Positions 42,800 to 52,082 of a stretch of 64,000 bases of DNA are shown in pieces. Below the pieces are notes generated by a model. That model saw only the letters and a list, made by a program, of their open reading frames with translations. It had not been told where the DNA came from and ran no database searches. How positions within the stretch are numbered: the first letter of the stretch is position 1; the number at the start of each line of letters is the position of its first letter. A program made the translations under genes and the position numbers. Source of the DNA: Lachnospiraceae bacterium (lineage in GTDB: Bacteria > Bacillota > Clostridia > Lachnospirales > Lachnospiraceae); assembly GCA_014804695.1 (NCBI GenBank), contig JAAUZJ010000020.1, forward strand, positions 56,216 to 120,215, read 5' to 3'.

Positions 42800-44164
42800 A
42801 TGAAGAAGAAAGTATTAGCAACATTACTTGCAACATCATTGGTTGCTGCTTGTCTTGCTGGTTGTGGAAACACAAATGCAGATTCAGGAAATACACCAGC
42901 AGATAATGCAGCACCCTCAACTGATGCTGCAGCAGACAACACATCGGCTGACAATACAGCAGCTGATAACACAGCGGCAGATAACACTGCTGCAGCAGAT
43001 ACTTCAGATGCAGTTGCAACTCTTATTGCAAACACAACTGATACAGTAAAGCTGACTGTATGGGCATCTGAGGAAGATCAGGAGCTCACGACAAAGCTCC
43101 TTGACGATTTCAAGGCAGAATATTCAGATATTACATTTGATATTACCCTTGGTTCAGAATCAGAATCTACTGCAAAAGATACTATTTTAACTGACGTAGA
43201 GGCAGCTGCAGATGTATTTGCATTTGCTGATGACCAGATTAATGAACTTGTTCAGGCAGGCGCACTTCAGGAAGTACTGGCTAATTACACATTGGATGTA
43301 AAAAGTGAGAACGTAGCAGGTTCTGTTGAGGCTGCCAGCGTAAACGGTAAATTATATGCTTATCCTATGACAGCAGATAACGGATATTTCATGTTCTATG
43401 ATTCTTCCGTATTTACAGAAGAAGATGTACAGTCTCTTGAGAAAATGCTGGAAGTAGCAGAAGCAGCAGGTAAGAAAGTAGCTATGGATATTGCAAACGG
43501 CTGGTATTTATATGCATTCTTTGAGGGTGCAGGTTATGAACTTTCACTTAATGATGACGGAAGCAATACTTGTACATGGAATGGCAGTGGTGCAACAGAC
43601 GTAGCTCAGGCAATTATGGATGCATGTGCAACAGGTACATTGGTACAGATGACTGATGAGCAGCAGGCTACAGCAATTACAGAAGGTACTGTTGCAGCAG
43701 CAGTAAACGGTACATGGAGAGCTGAGACAGCAGAGAGCGCATGGGGAGAGAACTATGCAGCATCTAAGCTTCCTACTATTAATGTAGCTGGTAAGGATTG
43801 CCAGATGTCTTCTTATTCAGGATGTAAGTTAATCGGCGTTAATCCTCATTCTGCTAATGTAGGCTGGGCAATGCTTCTCGCTGAGTATCTTACAAATGAA
43901 GACTCTCAGGTAGCAAGATTTGAAGCAAGAGGTCTTGGTCCTGCTAACATCGCAGCATCAAATTCAGATAAAGTTCAGGCAAATCCTGCAATCGCAGCTC
44001 TTGCTGAGCAGGCAGCTTATGCTACACCTCAGCGTGTTGGCGGTAACTTCTGGGCTCCTGCTGAGACATTAGGACAGATTCTGGCTAACGGAAATCCTGA
44101 TGGAACAGATCTTCAGACATTATTGGATACAGCAGTAGAAGGTATTACTGCACCTGTAGAATAA
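42800..44164 (+). CDS. Sugar ABC transporter substrate-binding lipoprotein (MalE-like)
   Basis: Family 1 extracellular solute-binding protein, held on the membrane by a lipid at Cys22 (lipobox LAGC). A linker of about 45 residues built from Asn, Thr, Ala and Asp (repeated DNTAA units) separates the anchor from the binding domain, which begins near residue 75 (VKLTVWASEEDQ) and has the typical NGKLYAYPMTAD and IMDACATGT segments. 454 residues in all. Likely ligand is a galacto-oligosaccharide, given GH53 and GH42. RBS GAAAGAGAGGAA. A strong terminator follows, so it should be made in excess over the permeases. Confidence 0.93.
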   Translation: MKKKVLATLLATSLVAACLAGCGNTNADSGNTPADNAAPSTDAAADNTSADNTAADNTAADNTAAADTSDAVATLIANTTDTVKLTVWASEEDQELTTKLLDDFKAEYSDITFDITLGSESESTAKDTILTDVEAAADVFAFADDQINELVQAGALQEVLANYTLDVKSENVAGSVEAASVNGKLYAYPMTADNGYFMFYDSSVFTEEDVQSLEKMLEVAEAAGKKVAMDIANGWYLYAFFEGAGYELSLNDDGSNTCTWNGSGATDVAQAIMDACATGTLVQMTDEQQATAITEGTVAAAVNGTWRAETAESAWGENYAASKLPTINVAGKDCQMSSYSGCKLIGVNPHSANVGWAMLLAEYLTNEDSQVARFEARGLGPANIAASNSDKVQANPAIAALAEQAAYATPQRVGGNFWAPAETLGQILANGNPDGTDLQTLLDTAVEGITAPVE

Positions 44165-44195
44165 TATTGATGTCAATGAATAGGTAAAAGTTATG

Positions 44196-44230
44196 AAAAT
44201 ACCCCGCGCTCGTGGGAGGCGGGGTATTTT
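44196..44230 (+). terminator. Intercistronic terminator after the binding protein gene
   Basis: Perfect 12-bp stem AAAATACCCCGC (44196-44207)/GCGGGGTATTTT (44219-44230). Partial read-through would supply the permease genes at lower level. Confidence 0.85.
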
Positions 44231-44282
44231 AAGATAATAGTTGTTATCTAATAGAAAAATAACTCTGAGAGGGGTTTCTGAT

Positions 44283-45710
44283 ATGAAAAATATGTTTAAA
44301 TCAATTGGGAATTATTTTAAAGAATTTGGAACGGCCGTAGTAAAAGGCGATATTGGGGTGAAGTTATCCCTTCTTGTCATGGGAGCGGGTTATATTGCAA
44401 GAAAACAGATTATTAATGGGCTGATTATGATTGCGCTGGAAGTTGTTTTTGCGGTTATGTGCGTTTTGTATGCAGCTCCAAATCTGGCGAAGTTTGGCAC
44501 ATTGGGAACTGTTCAGTTCGAACAGGTATTTGATCCTTTAACAATGACAAGTACAGTGAATGATTATGATAACTCTTTCCTGATATTATTGAATTCCATT
44601 ATTGCGTTATTTATAATCTTAGCTTTTATTTTAGTATATATTGGAAATATTAAGGCGGTATACCGTTTACAGCTGCGAAAAGAAGCTGGAAAACATATAA
44701 ATACATTTGGAGAGGACTTAAAAGCCCTTAAAAATGAAAAATTTCATATTACGTTGATGACGTTGCCGTGTCTTGGAATTATTTTGATGAATATTATTCC
44801 TATTCTGGTGCTGATTGCGGTAGCATTTACTAATTATGACCAGCAACACATGCCGCCAAGTGCCTTGTTTACATGGGTTGGCTGGAGAAACTTCAAACAG
44901 CTTTTTACTAATTCCACAACGGTAACATTTGGTTATTCGTTTGGCAAGATTCTTGTGTGGACATTGGAATGGGCGTTTTTTGCAACATTTACTACCTTTA
45001 TCGGTGGTATACTAATGGCACAGTTTGTAAACAGCAAAAAAACTAAGCTTCCGAAACTGTGGAGAACATTGTTTATGGTAGCAATTGCAGTACCGCAGTT
45101 CGTAACCTTGCTGCTTGTCAGAAACTTTTTCGGAGATTCTGGTATTGTAAATACAATCTGTTCAAATATCGGATTGACAAGTTTCTTAAAGAGTATCGGT
45201 CTGGTAAGTTCTCATCTGACATATATACCATTCCTGACAAGTCCGGGCTGGACTAAGGTTATGATAGTTCTTATTAATATTTGGGTAGGTGTTCCTTATC
45301 AGATGCTGATCGCAACCGGCGTACTTATGAATATTCCGGTAGACCAGCTGGAAAGTGCAAAAATTGACGGTGCAAACAAATTCCAGATCTTCTGGAAGAT
45401 TACAATGCCTTATATTCTGTTTATCATGGGACCGAGCCTTATAACAGATTTCGTAAAGAACATCAATAACTTCAATGTTATATATTTGTTGACTCAGGAT
45501 GTTTATGTTACATCAGACCAGTTACTTGCCAATTCCAATGCAAAAGAAGTGGATTTGCTTGTAACATGGCTGTTCAGACTTACAAATGAATATTATAACT
45601 ATAAAATAGCATCTGTTATTGGTATTTTGGTATTCATTATCTGTGCTGCATTTACATTGGTTACCTTTACACAGATGATCAAGGGTAATAGAGAGGAGGA
45701 TTTCCAATAA
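44283..45710 (+). CDS. Sugar ABC transporter permease, MalF-like
   Basis: Inner-membrane permease of about 475 residues. A lone N-terminal hydrophobic pair (about 30-65) and a helix near 105-125 precede the six-helix core, an extended form like MalF. The ATPase-contacting EAA loop is DQLESAKIDGANKFQIFWKI (about residue 355-375). The ATG at 44283 has GAGAGGGG eight bases before it. It overlaps the next permease gene by one base (TAATG). No ABC ATPase gene follows, so a shared MsmK-type ATPase elsewhere is expected. Confidence 0.93.
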   Translation: MKNMFKSIGNYFKEFGTAVVKGDIGVKLSLLVMGAGYIARKQIINGLIMIALEVVFAVMCVLYAAPNLAKFGTLGTVQFEQVFDPLTMTSTVNDYDNSFLILLNSIIALFIILAFILVYIGNIKAVYRLQLRKEAGKHINTFGEDLKALKNEKFHITLMTLPCLGIILMNIIPILVLIAVAFTNYDQQHMPPSALFTWVGWRNFKQLFTNSTTVTFGYSFGKILVWTLEWAFFATFTTFIGGILMAQFVNSKKTKLPKLWRTLFMVAIAVPQFVTLLLVRNFFGDSGIVNTICSNIGLTSFLKSIGLVSSHLTYIPFLTSPGWTKVMIVLINIWVGVPYQMLIATGVLMNIPVDQLESAKIDGANKFQIFWKITMPYILFIMGPSLITDFVKNINNFNVIYLLTQDVYVTSDQLLANSNAKEVDLLVTWLFRLTNEYYNYKIASVIGILVFIICAAFTLVTFTQMIKGNREEDFQ

Positions 45711-46552
45711 TGAAAAAAACAGTTGATTTTATTGTAAGACATGTGGTTTTGGTATTCCTCGCGATTGTTTGGTTGATACCGATCGTCTGGCTGGTGGTTA
45801 CATCTTTTAGCGGATATAGAGGAATCAATACGGCGCACTTTTTCCCCGAATCATGGTCTATGGATAATTATAAGGCGCTTTTCCTTGAGCCGGATTCAGT
45901 TGTACAGTATGGTGCATGGTTTAAAAATACCCTTATTATAGCAATCTTTACCTGTATTATTTCTACGATTTTTGTATTGATGGTAAGTTATACAATGAGT
46001 TGTATGAGATTTAAAGGTAGAAAAGCCTTGATGAGCTTTGGTATAATCTTAAACATGTTTCCAGGCGTTTTGTCCATGATTGCTGTATACTTTGTTATGA
46101 AATCAATAGGACTGACAAACAGCCATCTTGGAATGATAATTGTATATTCCGCGGCTTCCGGCCTGGGATATCTGATCACCAAAGGTTTCATGGATACAAT
46201 TTCCGTATCTTTACGTGAGGCGGCAAGAATTGAGGGCGCTTCCGAGGCAACGATTTTCTTAAGAATTATTATTCCGTTATCGCAGCCTATTATTGTATAC
46301 ACTGTAATCAACTCCTTCCTCGTACCGTGGGGAGACTTCGTATTAGCTAAGCTGATGCTCAACTCCGGTATATCGACGGACTGGACGATTGCGATCGGTC
46401 TGTACAATATGCTGAATAAGTCGCTTGTAAACAAATACTTCTCAATCTTCTGTGCGGGCGGTGTTATCGTATCAATACCGATTTCAATTCTGTTCGTATT
46501 GATGCAGAAGTTCTATGTAGAAGGTGTTACGGGCGGTTCGGTTAAGGGTTAA
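45710..46552 (+). CDS. Sugar ABC transporter permease, MalG-like
   Basis: A 280-residue permease with six membrane helices. The EAA loop is VSLREAARIEGASEATIFLR (about residues 164-183). The C-terminal end MQKFYVEGVTGGSVKG is typical of MalG-type subunits and inserts into the pore region of the transporter. Its ATG shares a base with the MalF-like stop codon, so translation is coupled. It closes the galactan operon, before a terminator. Confidence 0.95.
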   Translation: MKKTVDFIVRHVVLVFLAIVWLIPIVWLVVTSFSGYRGINTAHFFPESWSMDNYKALFLEPDSVVQYGAWFKNTLIIAIFTCIISTIFVLMVSYTMSCMRFKGRKALMSFGIILNMFPGVLSMIAVYFVMKSIGLTNSHLGMIIVYSAASGLGYLITKGFMDTISVSLREAARIEGASEATIFLRIIIPLSQPIIVYTVINSFLVPWGDFVLAKLMLNSGISTDWTIAIGLYNMLNKSLVNKYFSIFCAGGVIVSIPISILFVLMQKFYVEGVTGGSVKG

Positions 46553-46622
46553 TAGCCGAATGATTCAAAGAACATACGTTATTTAATGTCGTTTGGTAAA
46601 TGAAAATAATAGATTTGAATGG

Positions 46623-46655
46623 AGTGCAGACGTTTTTTAGGGCGTCTGCACTTTA
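46623..46655 (+). terminator. Terminator of the galactan operon
   Basis: AGTGCAGACG (46623-46632) pairs with CGTCTGCACT (46643-46652), followed by TTTA. Confidence 0.8.
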
Positions 46656-46688
46656 CATTAAAAAACTGATTGAAATATCAATAACTTT

Positions 46689-46751
46689 AGTGTAAAGTAT
46701 TATTAGTATATTTTGGCAGAACCTGTGCCATTTTTGTGGCATAGTTACACT
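46689..46751 (+). promoter_or_regulatory. Nested dyads ahead of the MFS gene
   Basis: AGTGTAA (46689-46695) and TTACACT (46745-46751) enclose TGGCAGAACCTGTGCCA and an alternative hairpin TGCCATTTTTGTGGCA that compete for one arm. Could be an operator set or a switching leader. Confidence 0.35.
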
Positions 46752-46806
46752 GTTTCTGACAAAAGCATACAAATATATTACATAAAATTGAAAAGGAAGA
46801 TGAGAT

Positions 46807-48156
46807 ATGGAAAAGAGTTCAAACAACACAGGGGGCTGGCGTACAAATAAATGGATTCGCGCGGCAATTCCCGCATTACTGCTTCACTGCAGTATAGGTA
46901 CAGTGTACTGCTGGTCAATTTTTAGTCAGGAAATAGCTGATTATATCGGCTTTTCAAAAGGGGCAACAGAATGGGCATTTAGCTTTGCTATTTTCTTCCT
47001 CGGAATGTCAGCAGCATTTCTTGGAAACGTAGTTGAGAAGGATATTCATAAATCCTCTCTTATTGCAGCTATTTGTTTTGCGGCCGGAATGGCTGGTACA
47101 GGATTTTTCATCTATTATGGAGGACAGAATCCCGGAAGTGTACTTGCATTAGTAGGAATATACATTTGCTATGGATTTATCATGGGTGTAGGTCTTGGAA
47201 CCGGATACTTATCACCTGTTAAGACACTTATGTTATGGTTTAAAGACAGAAAAGGTCTTGCAACCGGTCTTGCAGTAGCAGGTTTCGGTGCGGCTAAGGC
47301 TATAGCAAGTCCGATCATGCAGAGCATGTTGGATAACCTTGGCGAAGGCGGAATCTATAAGATGTTCTGGATTCTTGCAGTAGTATATTTTGTAATGATG
47401 TTCGTAGGACATCTTCTTTTAAAGAAACCCGACGATTGGCATGAGCCGCAGACTAAAGACGCAAGTCAGAGCATTATGTCAGTAATTAAAACTAAGCCGA
47501 TTATGAACTATGTCGGAATCTGGCTTATGTTCTACATAAACATTACCTGCGGACTTGCACTTATTTCTCAGGAAAAGATGATAATAAAATGTATCGGTCT
47601 TGCAAGCTTTGCCGGAATTCTTTCTACGGTAACCGCTATTTTCAATGCGGGCGGCAGACTCGGTTTCTCAGCATGGGCTGATACCATGAAAGACAGAAAT
47701 ACAATTTATAAATTGATTTTTATACTTTCGATTATTTTTACGGGAATAGTAATGGTTACAAGCGGAATTAAAAATGGAGAAGGAAATACCCTTTTAACAA
47801 TCCTTGTACTCTGTTTGCTATTCGTAGTAAATGCAGGATACGGCGGCGGCTTTTCCAACGTACCGACCCTGTTATCCGACCACTACGGAATGGGCAACAT
47901 CAGTGCAATCCACGGAATTACGTTATCAGCCTGGGGGTTTGCAGGCCTTACCGGTAACCAGATGGCAAGCTGGATAGTAAGCCACTTTGGAGAATCAGTA
48001 GAAATTGCCCATGACCTCGCCGACGGAACAACGGAGTACATCACAGTAAATCCAACAGGCTATCAAACCGTACTCTACGCAACAATAGTGCTTTACATAA
48101 TAGCTCTGTTGATCTGCTTAATATTTGTAAAACCTACAAGCAAAGAAAAAGCATAA
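46807..48156 (+). CDS. MFS transporter, OxlT (oxalate/formate antiporter) family
   Basis: A 449-residue carrier with 12 predicted membrane helices. The start WIRAAIPALLLHCSIGTVYCWSIF-type helix 1, the GTGYLSPVKTLMLWFKDRKGLATG loop between helices 4 and 5 and AVAGFGAAKAIASPIMQ are typical of OxlT-like proteins, which exchange small carboxylates. The substrate cannot be read from sequence. Single gene, with its own structured upstream region and a strong terminator. RBS AAAAGGAAGATGAG. Confidence 0.85.
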   Translation: MEKSSNNTGGWRTNKWIRAAIPALLLHCSIGTVYCWSIFSQEIADYIGFSKGATEWAFSFAIFFLGMSAAFLGNVVEKDIHKSSLIAAICFAAGMAGTGFFIYYGGQNPGSVLALVGIYICYGFIMGVGLGTGYLSPVKTLMLWFKDRKGLATGLAVAGFGAAKAIASPIMQSMLDNLGEGGIYKMFWILAVVYFVMMFVGHLLLKKPDDWHEPQTKDASQSIMSVIKTKPIMNYVGIWLMFYINITCGLALISQEKMIIKCIGLASFAGILSTVTAIFNAGGRLGFSAWADTMKDRNTIYKLIFILSIIFTGIVMVTSGIKNGEGNTLLTILVLCLLFVVNAGYGGGFSNVPTLLSDHYGMGNISAIHGITLSAWGFAGLTGNQMASWIVSHFGESVEIAHDLADGTTEYITVNPTGYQTVLYATIVLYIIALLICLIFVKPTSKEKA

Positions 48157-48172
48157 AAGATAAATTCTATAT

Positions 48173-48215
48173 AAAAATGCTGTCGAGTTGTTTTCCAACC
48201 CTCGACAGCATTTTT
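48173..48215 (+). terminator. Terminator of the MFS gene
   Basis: Perfect 15-bp stem AAAAATGCTGTCGAG (48173-48187)/CTCGACAGCATTTTT (48201-48215) with a T5 end. Confidence 0.92.
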
Positions 48216-48265
48216 GACTGTTGAAGTCAATTCTCTAAACACTATTTTATTTTGACAATAACACA

Positions 48266-48434
48266 GGGATATAGAAAGGGATAGCGGCATCATATATGTT
48301 ACTAACGAGAGGCCCTATGCAGGCGCCGGTACTTAGCGAGGTATTTTCGAGCTTAGTACCGTTGCGCCGTAGTCGGAGCGCAAGCGCGCCTCTCATAGTA
48401 ACATATATGATGCCGCTATCCCTTTCTATATCCC
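48266..48434. repeat. Long inverted repeat, core family 1 (copy at 48.3 kb)
   Basis: Arms 48266-48312 and 48389-48434 are complementary over about 46 bp, the outer 39 bp perfectly. Inside, GGTACTTAG/CTTAGTACC forms the apical stem. Blocks 48310-48334 and 48352-48390, read on the minus strand, match the 5.1-kb copy. The arms themselves do not match that copy. It lies between the MFS terminator and the 3' end of a convergent gene, only 15 bases from the latter. Confidence 0.88.
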
Positions 48435-48449
48435 GTCCTACCTATCCAC

Positions 48450-50714
48450 CTACATCTCCAAATAAGTCCTCTGCCCTTCAAGCTCTTTCGGTATCTCCAC
48501 TCCACTATTTTTAAGCTTCTGGCATATATTATCCAAATGATGCACCCTCTGCGAAAGTTTGATATCATACCTATCCATCATATCTTTATACAAAGGATTG
48601 ATCTTAAGTTTGTTCCTGACCTCTTTTGCGAACGGACAGTGTGTAAATAGAATGGTACGCGCTACCTTATTCAGGCGCGGCGAACCTGTGCCCTCGTAAA
48701 TTATCCATGATTCATAATCGCGTACAAACATTTCCTTGAAACTGTTCTTTGCTTTTTGCATACTGAGTTTAATTTTATCCTTGGCGTCTGCAGACAGGTC
48801 TCGGTTCTTTTTATAGAACTGTATATAATCAAAGTATTCGCTTGTAAGAGATGGCTCGGATACATCATTCCATCTTGCACCTTGGATACGTTTGCACATC
48901 TCCCAACGATATTCGCCTGTAAGACGGACAAGAATATTATTTAAGTCTTCCATTTCAAAGATAGATACCATCATACGTGCAGGTGAGGTACGTTTACGGC
49001 CTTCAATTTCCTGCCACATAACGCCGCGGACACCGACGTTTGGCATCAGGATAACATCGGGAAGGACTTCGATGTCAATAGACTCTTTTCCTATACCGAC
49101 ATCAGGATTGCTGTATAATGTTTCCCTGTAATATGCACCAAAGTCTATGGAACGGATGTTTTCCAGTGATTTATTAACCATATCTGCCGAAACTAGAGTA
49201 TTTTCCAAATCCTTGAGTATATTACCTTCTAAGAAGACTGGTGAAAAAATACTTATACGTCCAAACGTCATTTTATTAACGCTGCTAACCATATTGTTAA
49301 GTTCGAAAAGAACCTGTTCTTTTTTATCGTTAAGGAGTTTGGTCTCATCTCCGGGAGCTATTTTTCCGCTTGTTTTAAGCTCGCGTACATAGGCCGGATA
49401 GTCGTTGTCGAATTCATTACGGCTTGGGGCTTTTCGGCCCTCATAAACTTCCTTCAACCATTCATAGACGGTGTACACACCTTTGGACGGATCGCTTGGA
49501 ATGGAATTTACTATTGAATAAAGATAAGCGGCATTTTCCATTCCGGCAAGTCTTTCATCCACATATCCGAAGTTGAAGAACATTTTTACGATCTTAGGAA
49601 CATTGGTATCGGAAAGACTTTTTATAAAGGCGCTGGAATAAACCTGGTAAAAGAGCTTGGTAATAGTCAAACGAAGTTTTCTGCAGCTATCGTCGGTAGC
49701 GTTCTTGTCAGGTAACTTGTTAAACTTATCAATGCTTGCCCTGAAGTTTGCAGCCACTTCCTTGTCGCACTCCGAGTAGGAAAGAATGACGCTTATGGAA
49801 TCCTTAAGATCCTGTTTTACAGATTCGGGAGAGTCAGTGACTGTTGGTGCTTCTGTAGCATTTTCCAGTGAAGCCAGTTTTTCTTTATATTCCTTAATAC
49901 GCGCTTTATACATATCTTTGTCGATTGAATCCTGACTCTCTAACTGAATCATCATTGTGCCCAGCGCTGCCGTAATCGCAGTGGAATCTTCATCATGAGC
50001 GCCGATTTTATATAAAACGCTTGCATATAAGTCAAAAAAGTCCAGACGGTTTTCATTCATCAACAGATTTACAATGTCTGCTTTGTAAGCATAAAGCTCA
50101 CGACAAATGGATATTACATAATAGATATCGTGGCTGGCTTTTATTAACATGCCATATATGAAATCTGCAATCTGAGCTTTGGAGGATATGCTTCTTGTAA
50201 TACGCTGCAATTGGTCGTAATACTTAGTAACCCAGTTTGGCACATCCTCTTCCAACCTAAGCTCGGTTACCGTTTCAAGTTCAGGAAGAACTCTTGTGGT
50301 AAGCGAGTGCTTGGATGTAAAACGGCTATATTCCGAATAACTTTTCATTAAATATTGATAAAAAGTGTCGCAGTCAAATTTGGACATTTCGTATTGATCT
50401 ACAATATCACGAAGCTGTCTGAATAAGGAGTTCACAATCAGATTGCTAAGATCCGGTTTGGAACGAAATAGCTCAACTAAACGATTTTCCGAGCATGGAT
50501 AGACAGCCAGGGTAGTGTCCTCTACGGCCTGATAGTTTATAAAATGAGAGTCATAATTGAGCTCACATACGCCTATGACTTCTCCTTTAAGTAAGTATAG
50601 CTCTCCTCCCGGATATGAGGCGCGTACGGAGCCTTTAGTTATTACATACAAAGCATTGATCGGTTGTTCGTTTTGAATAATTGATGTTCCTGCTGGAAAT
50701 TCTTTTACTGACAT
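48450..50714 (-). CDS. Cyclic-nucleotide-binding-domain protein, large, unknown function
   Basis: A cytoplasmic protein of about 754 residues. The first 120 residues form a Crp-like cyclic nucleotide-binding fold (FPAGTSIIQNEQPINALYVITKGSVRASY, then LLKGEVIGVCELN). The remaining 630 residues are mostly helical, without membrane segments, a helix-turn-helix or any enzyme motif I know; a segment near 535-600 (GKESIDIEVLPDVILMPNVG) is more beta-rich. It may bind a second messenger and act by protein contacts. The ATG at 50714 has AAAGGGGAG before it, better than the upstream ATG at 50753. The 3' end abuts the 48.3-kb inverted repeat. Confidence 0.75.
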   Translation of the reverse strand: MSVKEFPAGTSIIQNEQPINALYVITKGSVRASYPGGELYLLKGEVIGVCELNYDSHFINYQAVEDTTLAVYPCSENRLVELFRSKPDLSNLIVNSLFRQLRDIVDQYEMSKFDCDTFYQYLMKSYSEYSRFTSKHSLTTRVLPELETVTELRLEEDVPNWVTKYYDQLQRITRSISSKAQIADFIYGMLIKASHDIYYVISICRELYAYKADIVNLLMNENRLDFFDLYASVLYKIGAHDEDSTAITAALGTMMIQLESQDSIDKDMYKARIKEYKEKLASLENATEAPTVTDSPESVKQDLKDSISVILSYSECDKEVAANFRASIDKFNKLPDKNATDDSCRKLRLTITKLFYQVYSSAFIKSLSDTNVPKIVKMFFNFGYVDERLAGMENAAYLYSIVNSIPSDPSKGVYTVYEWLKEVYEGRKAPSRNEFDNDYPAYVRELKTSGKIAPGDETKLLNDKKEQVLFELNNMVSSVNKMTFGRISIFSPVFLEGNILKDLENTLVSADMVNKSLENIRSIDFGAYYRETLYSNPDVGIGKESIDIEVLPDVILMPNVGVRGVMWQEIEGRKRTSPARMMVSIFEMEDLNNILVRLTGEYRWEMCKRIQGARWNDVSEPSLTSEYFDYIQFYKKNRDLSADAKDKIKLSMQKAKNSFKEMFVRDYESWIIYEGTGSPRLNKVARTILFTHCPFAKEVRNKLKINPLYKDMMDRYDIKLSQRVHHLDNICQKLKNSGVEIPKELEGQRTYLEM

Positions 50715-50872
50715 ATAATACTCCCCTTTCGTCTGCTGTCTCAGGCATAACATTCATAATAAATATTATAAGCCGTTTTTTTAATAAATACAATATTCTG
50801 AATATAAATTAGAGGACTTACATCAAAAAGAAAGAAAAATAGAAAGAAAACAAAATATTTTATACTGTACTT

Positions 50873-50901
50873 TTGTCAGAAATATGATAAAATATTAATA
50901 A
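50873..50901 (+). promoter_or_regulatory. Possible promoter for the unknown gene-tetR pair
   Basis: TTGTCA (50873-50878), 17-bp spacer, TAATAA (50896-50901), in an AT-rich divergent gap. Confidence 0.4.
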
Positions 50902-50933
50902 TCGCACGTTCTTGGGCAGATTTTGAGAAAAGC

Positions 50934-51416
50934 ATGGTGATTGATATGAAGATGGAATTGGAAGATATTGAATATAGAAAAATAGTTGTAGACGAATACC
51001 GGCCGGATGTGGAGCGGTTGGTCCGCTATCTTCCTTGGCTTGAGCAGAAGGCAGGAGGAAGCGTTTCCGAGAACTATACGGGATCAGGCATCGGAGAGAA
51101 TTCGATTTCGTTCCCAGTATATGACAGCACGTTGCTCAGCTTTATAAAAGAGGTACAAAGGACTACACTTCTGGACCGTAATTATCAGTATATTTATTCC
51201 AGACACAGGATTAAGACATTAGAAGACGAGCTTAGGGCAATTTCACAGGCGGATATTACACATATGGATATTCTGAAAGGAATTTTGTCTAAGTATGTAA
51301 TGGGTGGAATGACTAAGGGAAGACTCTGGTCTGAAGCGGTTAAAAACCGTGTGTTTTTAAACTGCGTACAGAAGATGAAGGAGAATTTAGAGTATTGGGA
51401 TAAACCAATGGTATGA
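50934..51416 (+). CDS. Hypothetical protein upstream of tetR
   Basis: A 160-residue soluble protein, mostly helical, with a charged N-terminus (DIEYRKIVVDEYRPDVERLVRYLPWL) and the later segment GILSKYVMGGMTKGRLWSEAVKNRVF. No cysteines in motifs, no signal peptide. Three ATGs near the start (50934, 50946, 50952) are possible and none has a strong RBS. It lies 13 bases before the TetR gene. I do not recognise the family. Confidence 0.65.
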   Translation: MVIDMKMELEDIEYRKIVVDEYRPDVERLVRYLPWLEQKAGGSVSENYTGSGIGENSISFPVYDSTLLSFIKEVQRTTLLDRNYQYIYSRHRIKTLEDELRAISQADITHMDILKGILSKYVMGGMTKGRLWSEAVKNRVFLNCVQKMKENLEYWDKPMV

Positions 51417-51429
51417 TGAGGGGTATTAT

Positions 51430-52008
51430 ATGGGAGAGAAATCATTACAGAAGAAACAGTATATCTTAGAGACCGCACGTAAGATTTTTTCGGAAAAAGG
51501 ATACAAAAATGTTACTATGAAAGATATTGTAGAGGCATGCGATATCAGCCGGGGAGGTCTTTATTTGTATTTTGGAAGCACGAAGGAGCTGCTTTTGGAG
51601 TTATTACAGCAAGAGTCGGATGAAACGGATGATACGCTTACAAGAAGGATTACCGAAGAGGATTCGGCTGCGGATATTCTGACTCTTTTCCTTAAAGAGC
51701 AGAAGAAAGAAATCTTACAGAAAAAGAATAATCTTGCAATGGCTGTGTATGAATACTCTTTTGAAGAACGTGATAAGAAGAATTCTATACTGCGCAAGCA
51801 GTTTGATGCAGGCACAAAGATTGTTGAGAAACTGATAGAATCCGGTATTGCATCAGGGGAATTCTATTGTGAAAATCCAAGGGGAGCTGCTGAAAATATT
51901 ATGTATGTGCTTGAAGGAATGAAAATAAATTCCCAGACAATAGGAATTACGGAGTCAATGGTAGATGAACAACTGCTTTATATAATGCAGGGGTTGATTA
52001 TAGAGTAA
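51430..52008 (+). CDS. TetR-family transcriptional regulator
   Basis: A 192-residue one-component repressor. The N-terminal helix-turn-helix (about residues 9-55) reads YILETARKIFSEKGYKNVTM and DIVEACDISRGGLYLYFGSTKELL, a textbook TetR start. The C-terminal ligand-binding part is generic. The likely target is its own pair of genes; no operator was recognised. RBS GATGAGGGG. A hairpin terminator follows before purL. Confidence 0.93.
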   Translation: MGEKSLQKKQYILETARKIFSEKGYKNVTMKDIVEACDISRGGLYLYFGSTKELLLELLQQESDETDDTLTRRITEEDSAADILTLFLKEQKKEILQKKNNLAMAVYEYSFEERDKKNSILRKQFDAGTKIVEKLIESGIASGEFYCENPRGAAENIMYVLEGMKINSQTIGITESMVDEQLLYIMQGLIIE

Positions 52009-52020
52009 TTAAATATAAAG

Positions 52021-52049
52021 GATGCTTCCGGGCTAAGGGGGCATCTTTT
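52021..52049 (+). terminator. Terminator between tetR and purL
   Basis: GATGCTTCC pairs with GGGGGCATC (two T-G pairs) around GGCTAA, followed by TTTTA. Confidence 0.65.
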
Positions 52050-52082
52050 AATATATAATACAATGGAGGATATAGATTCATC

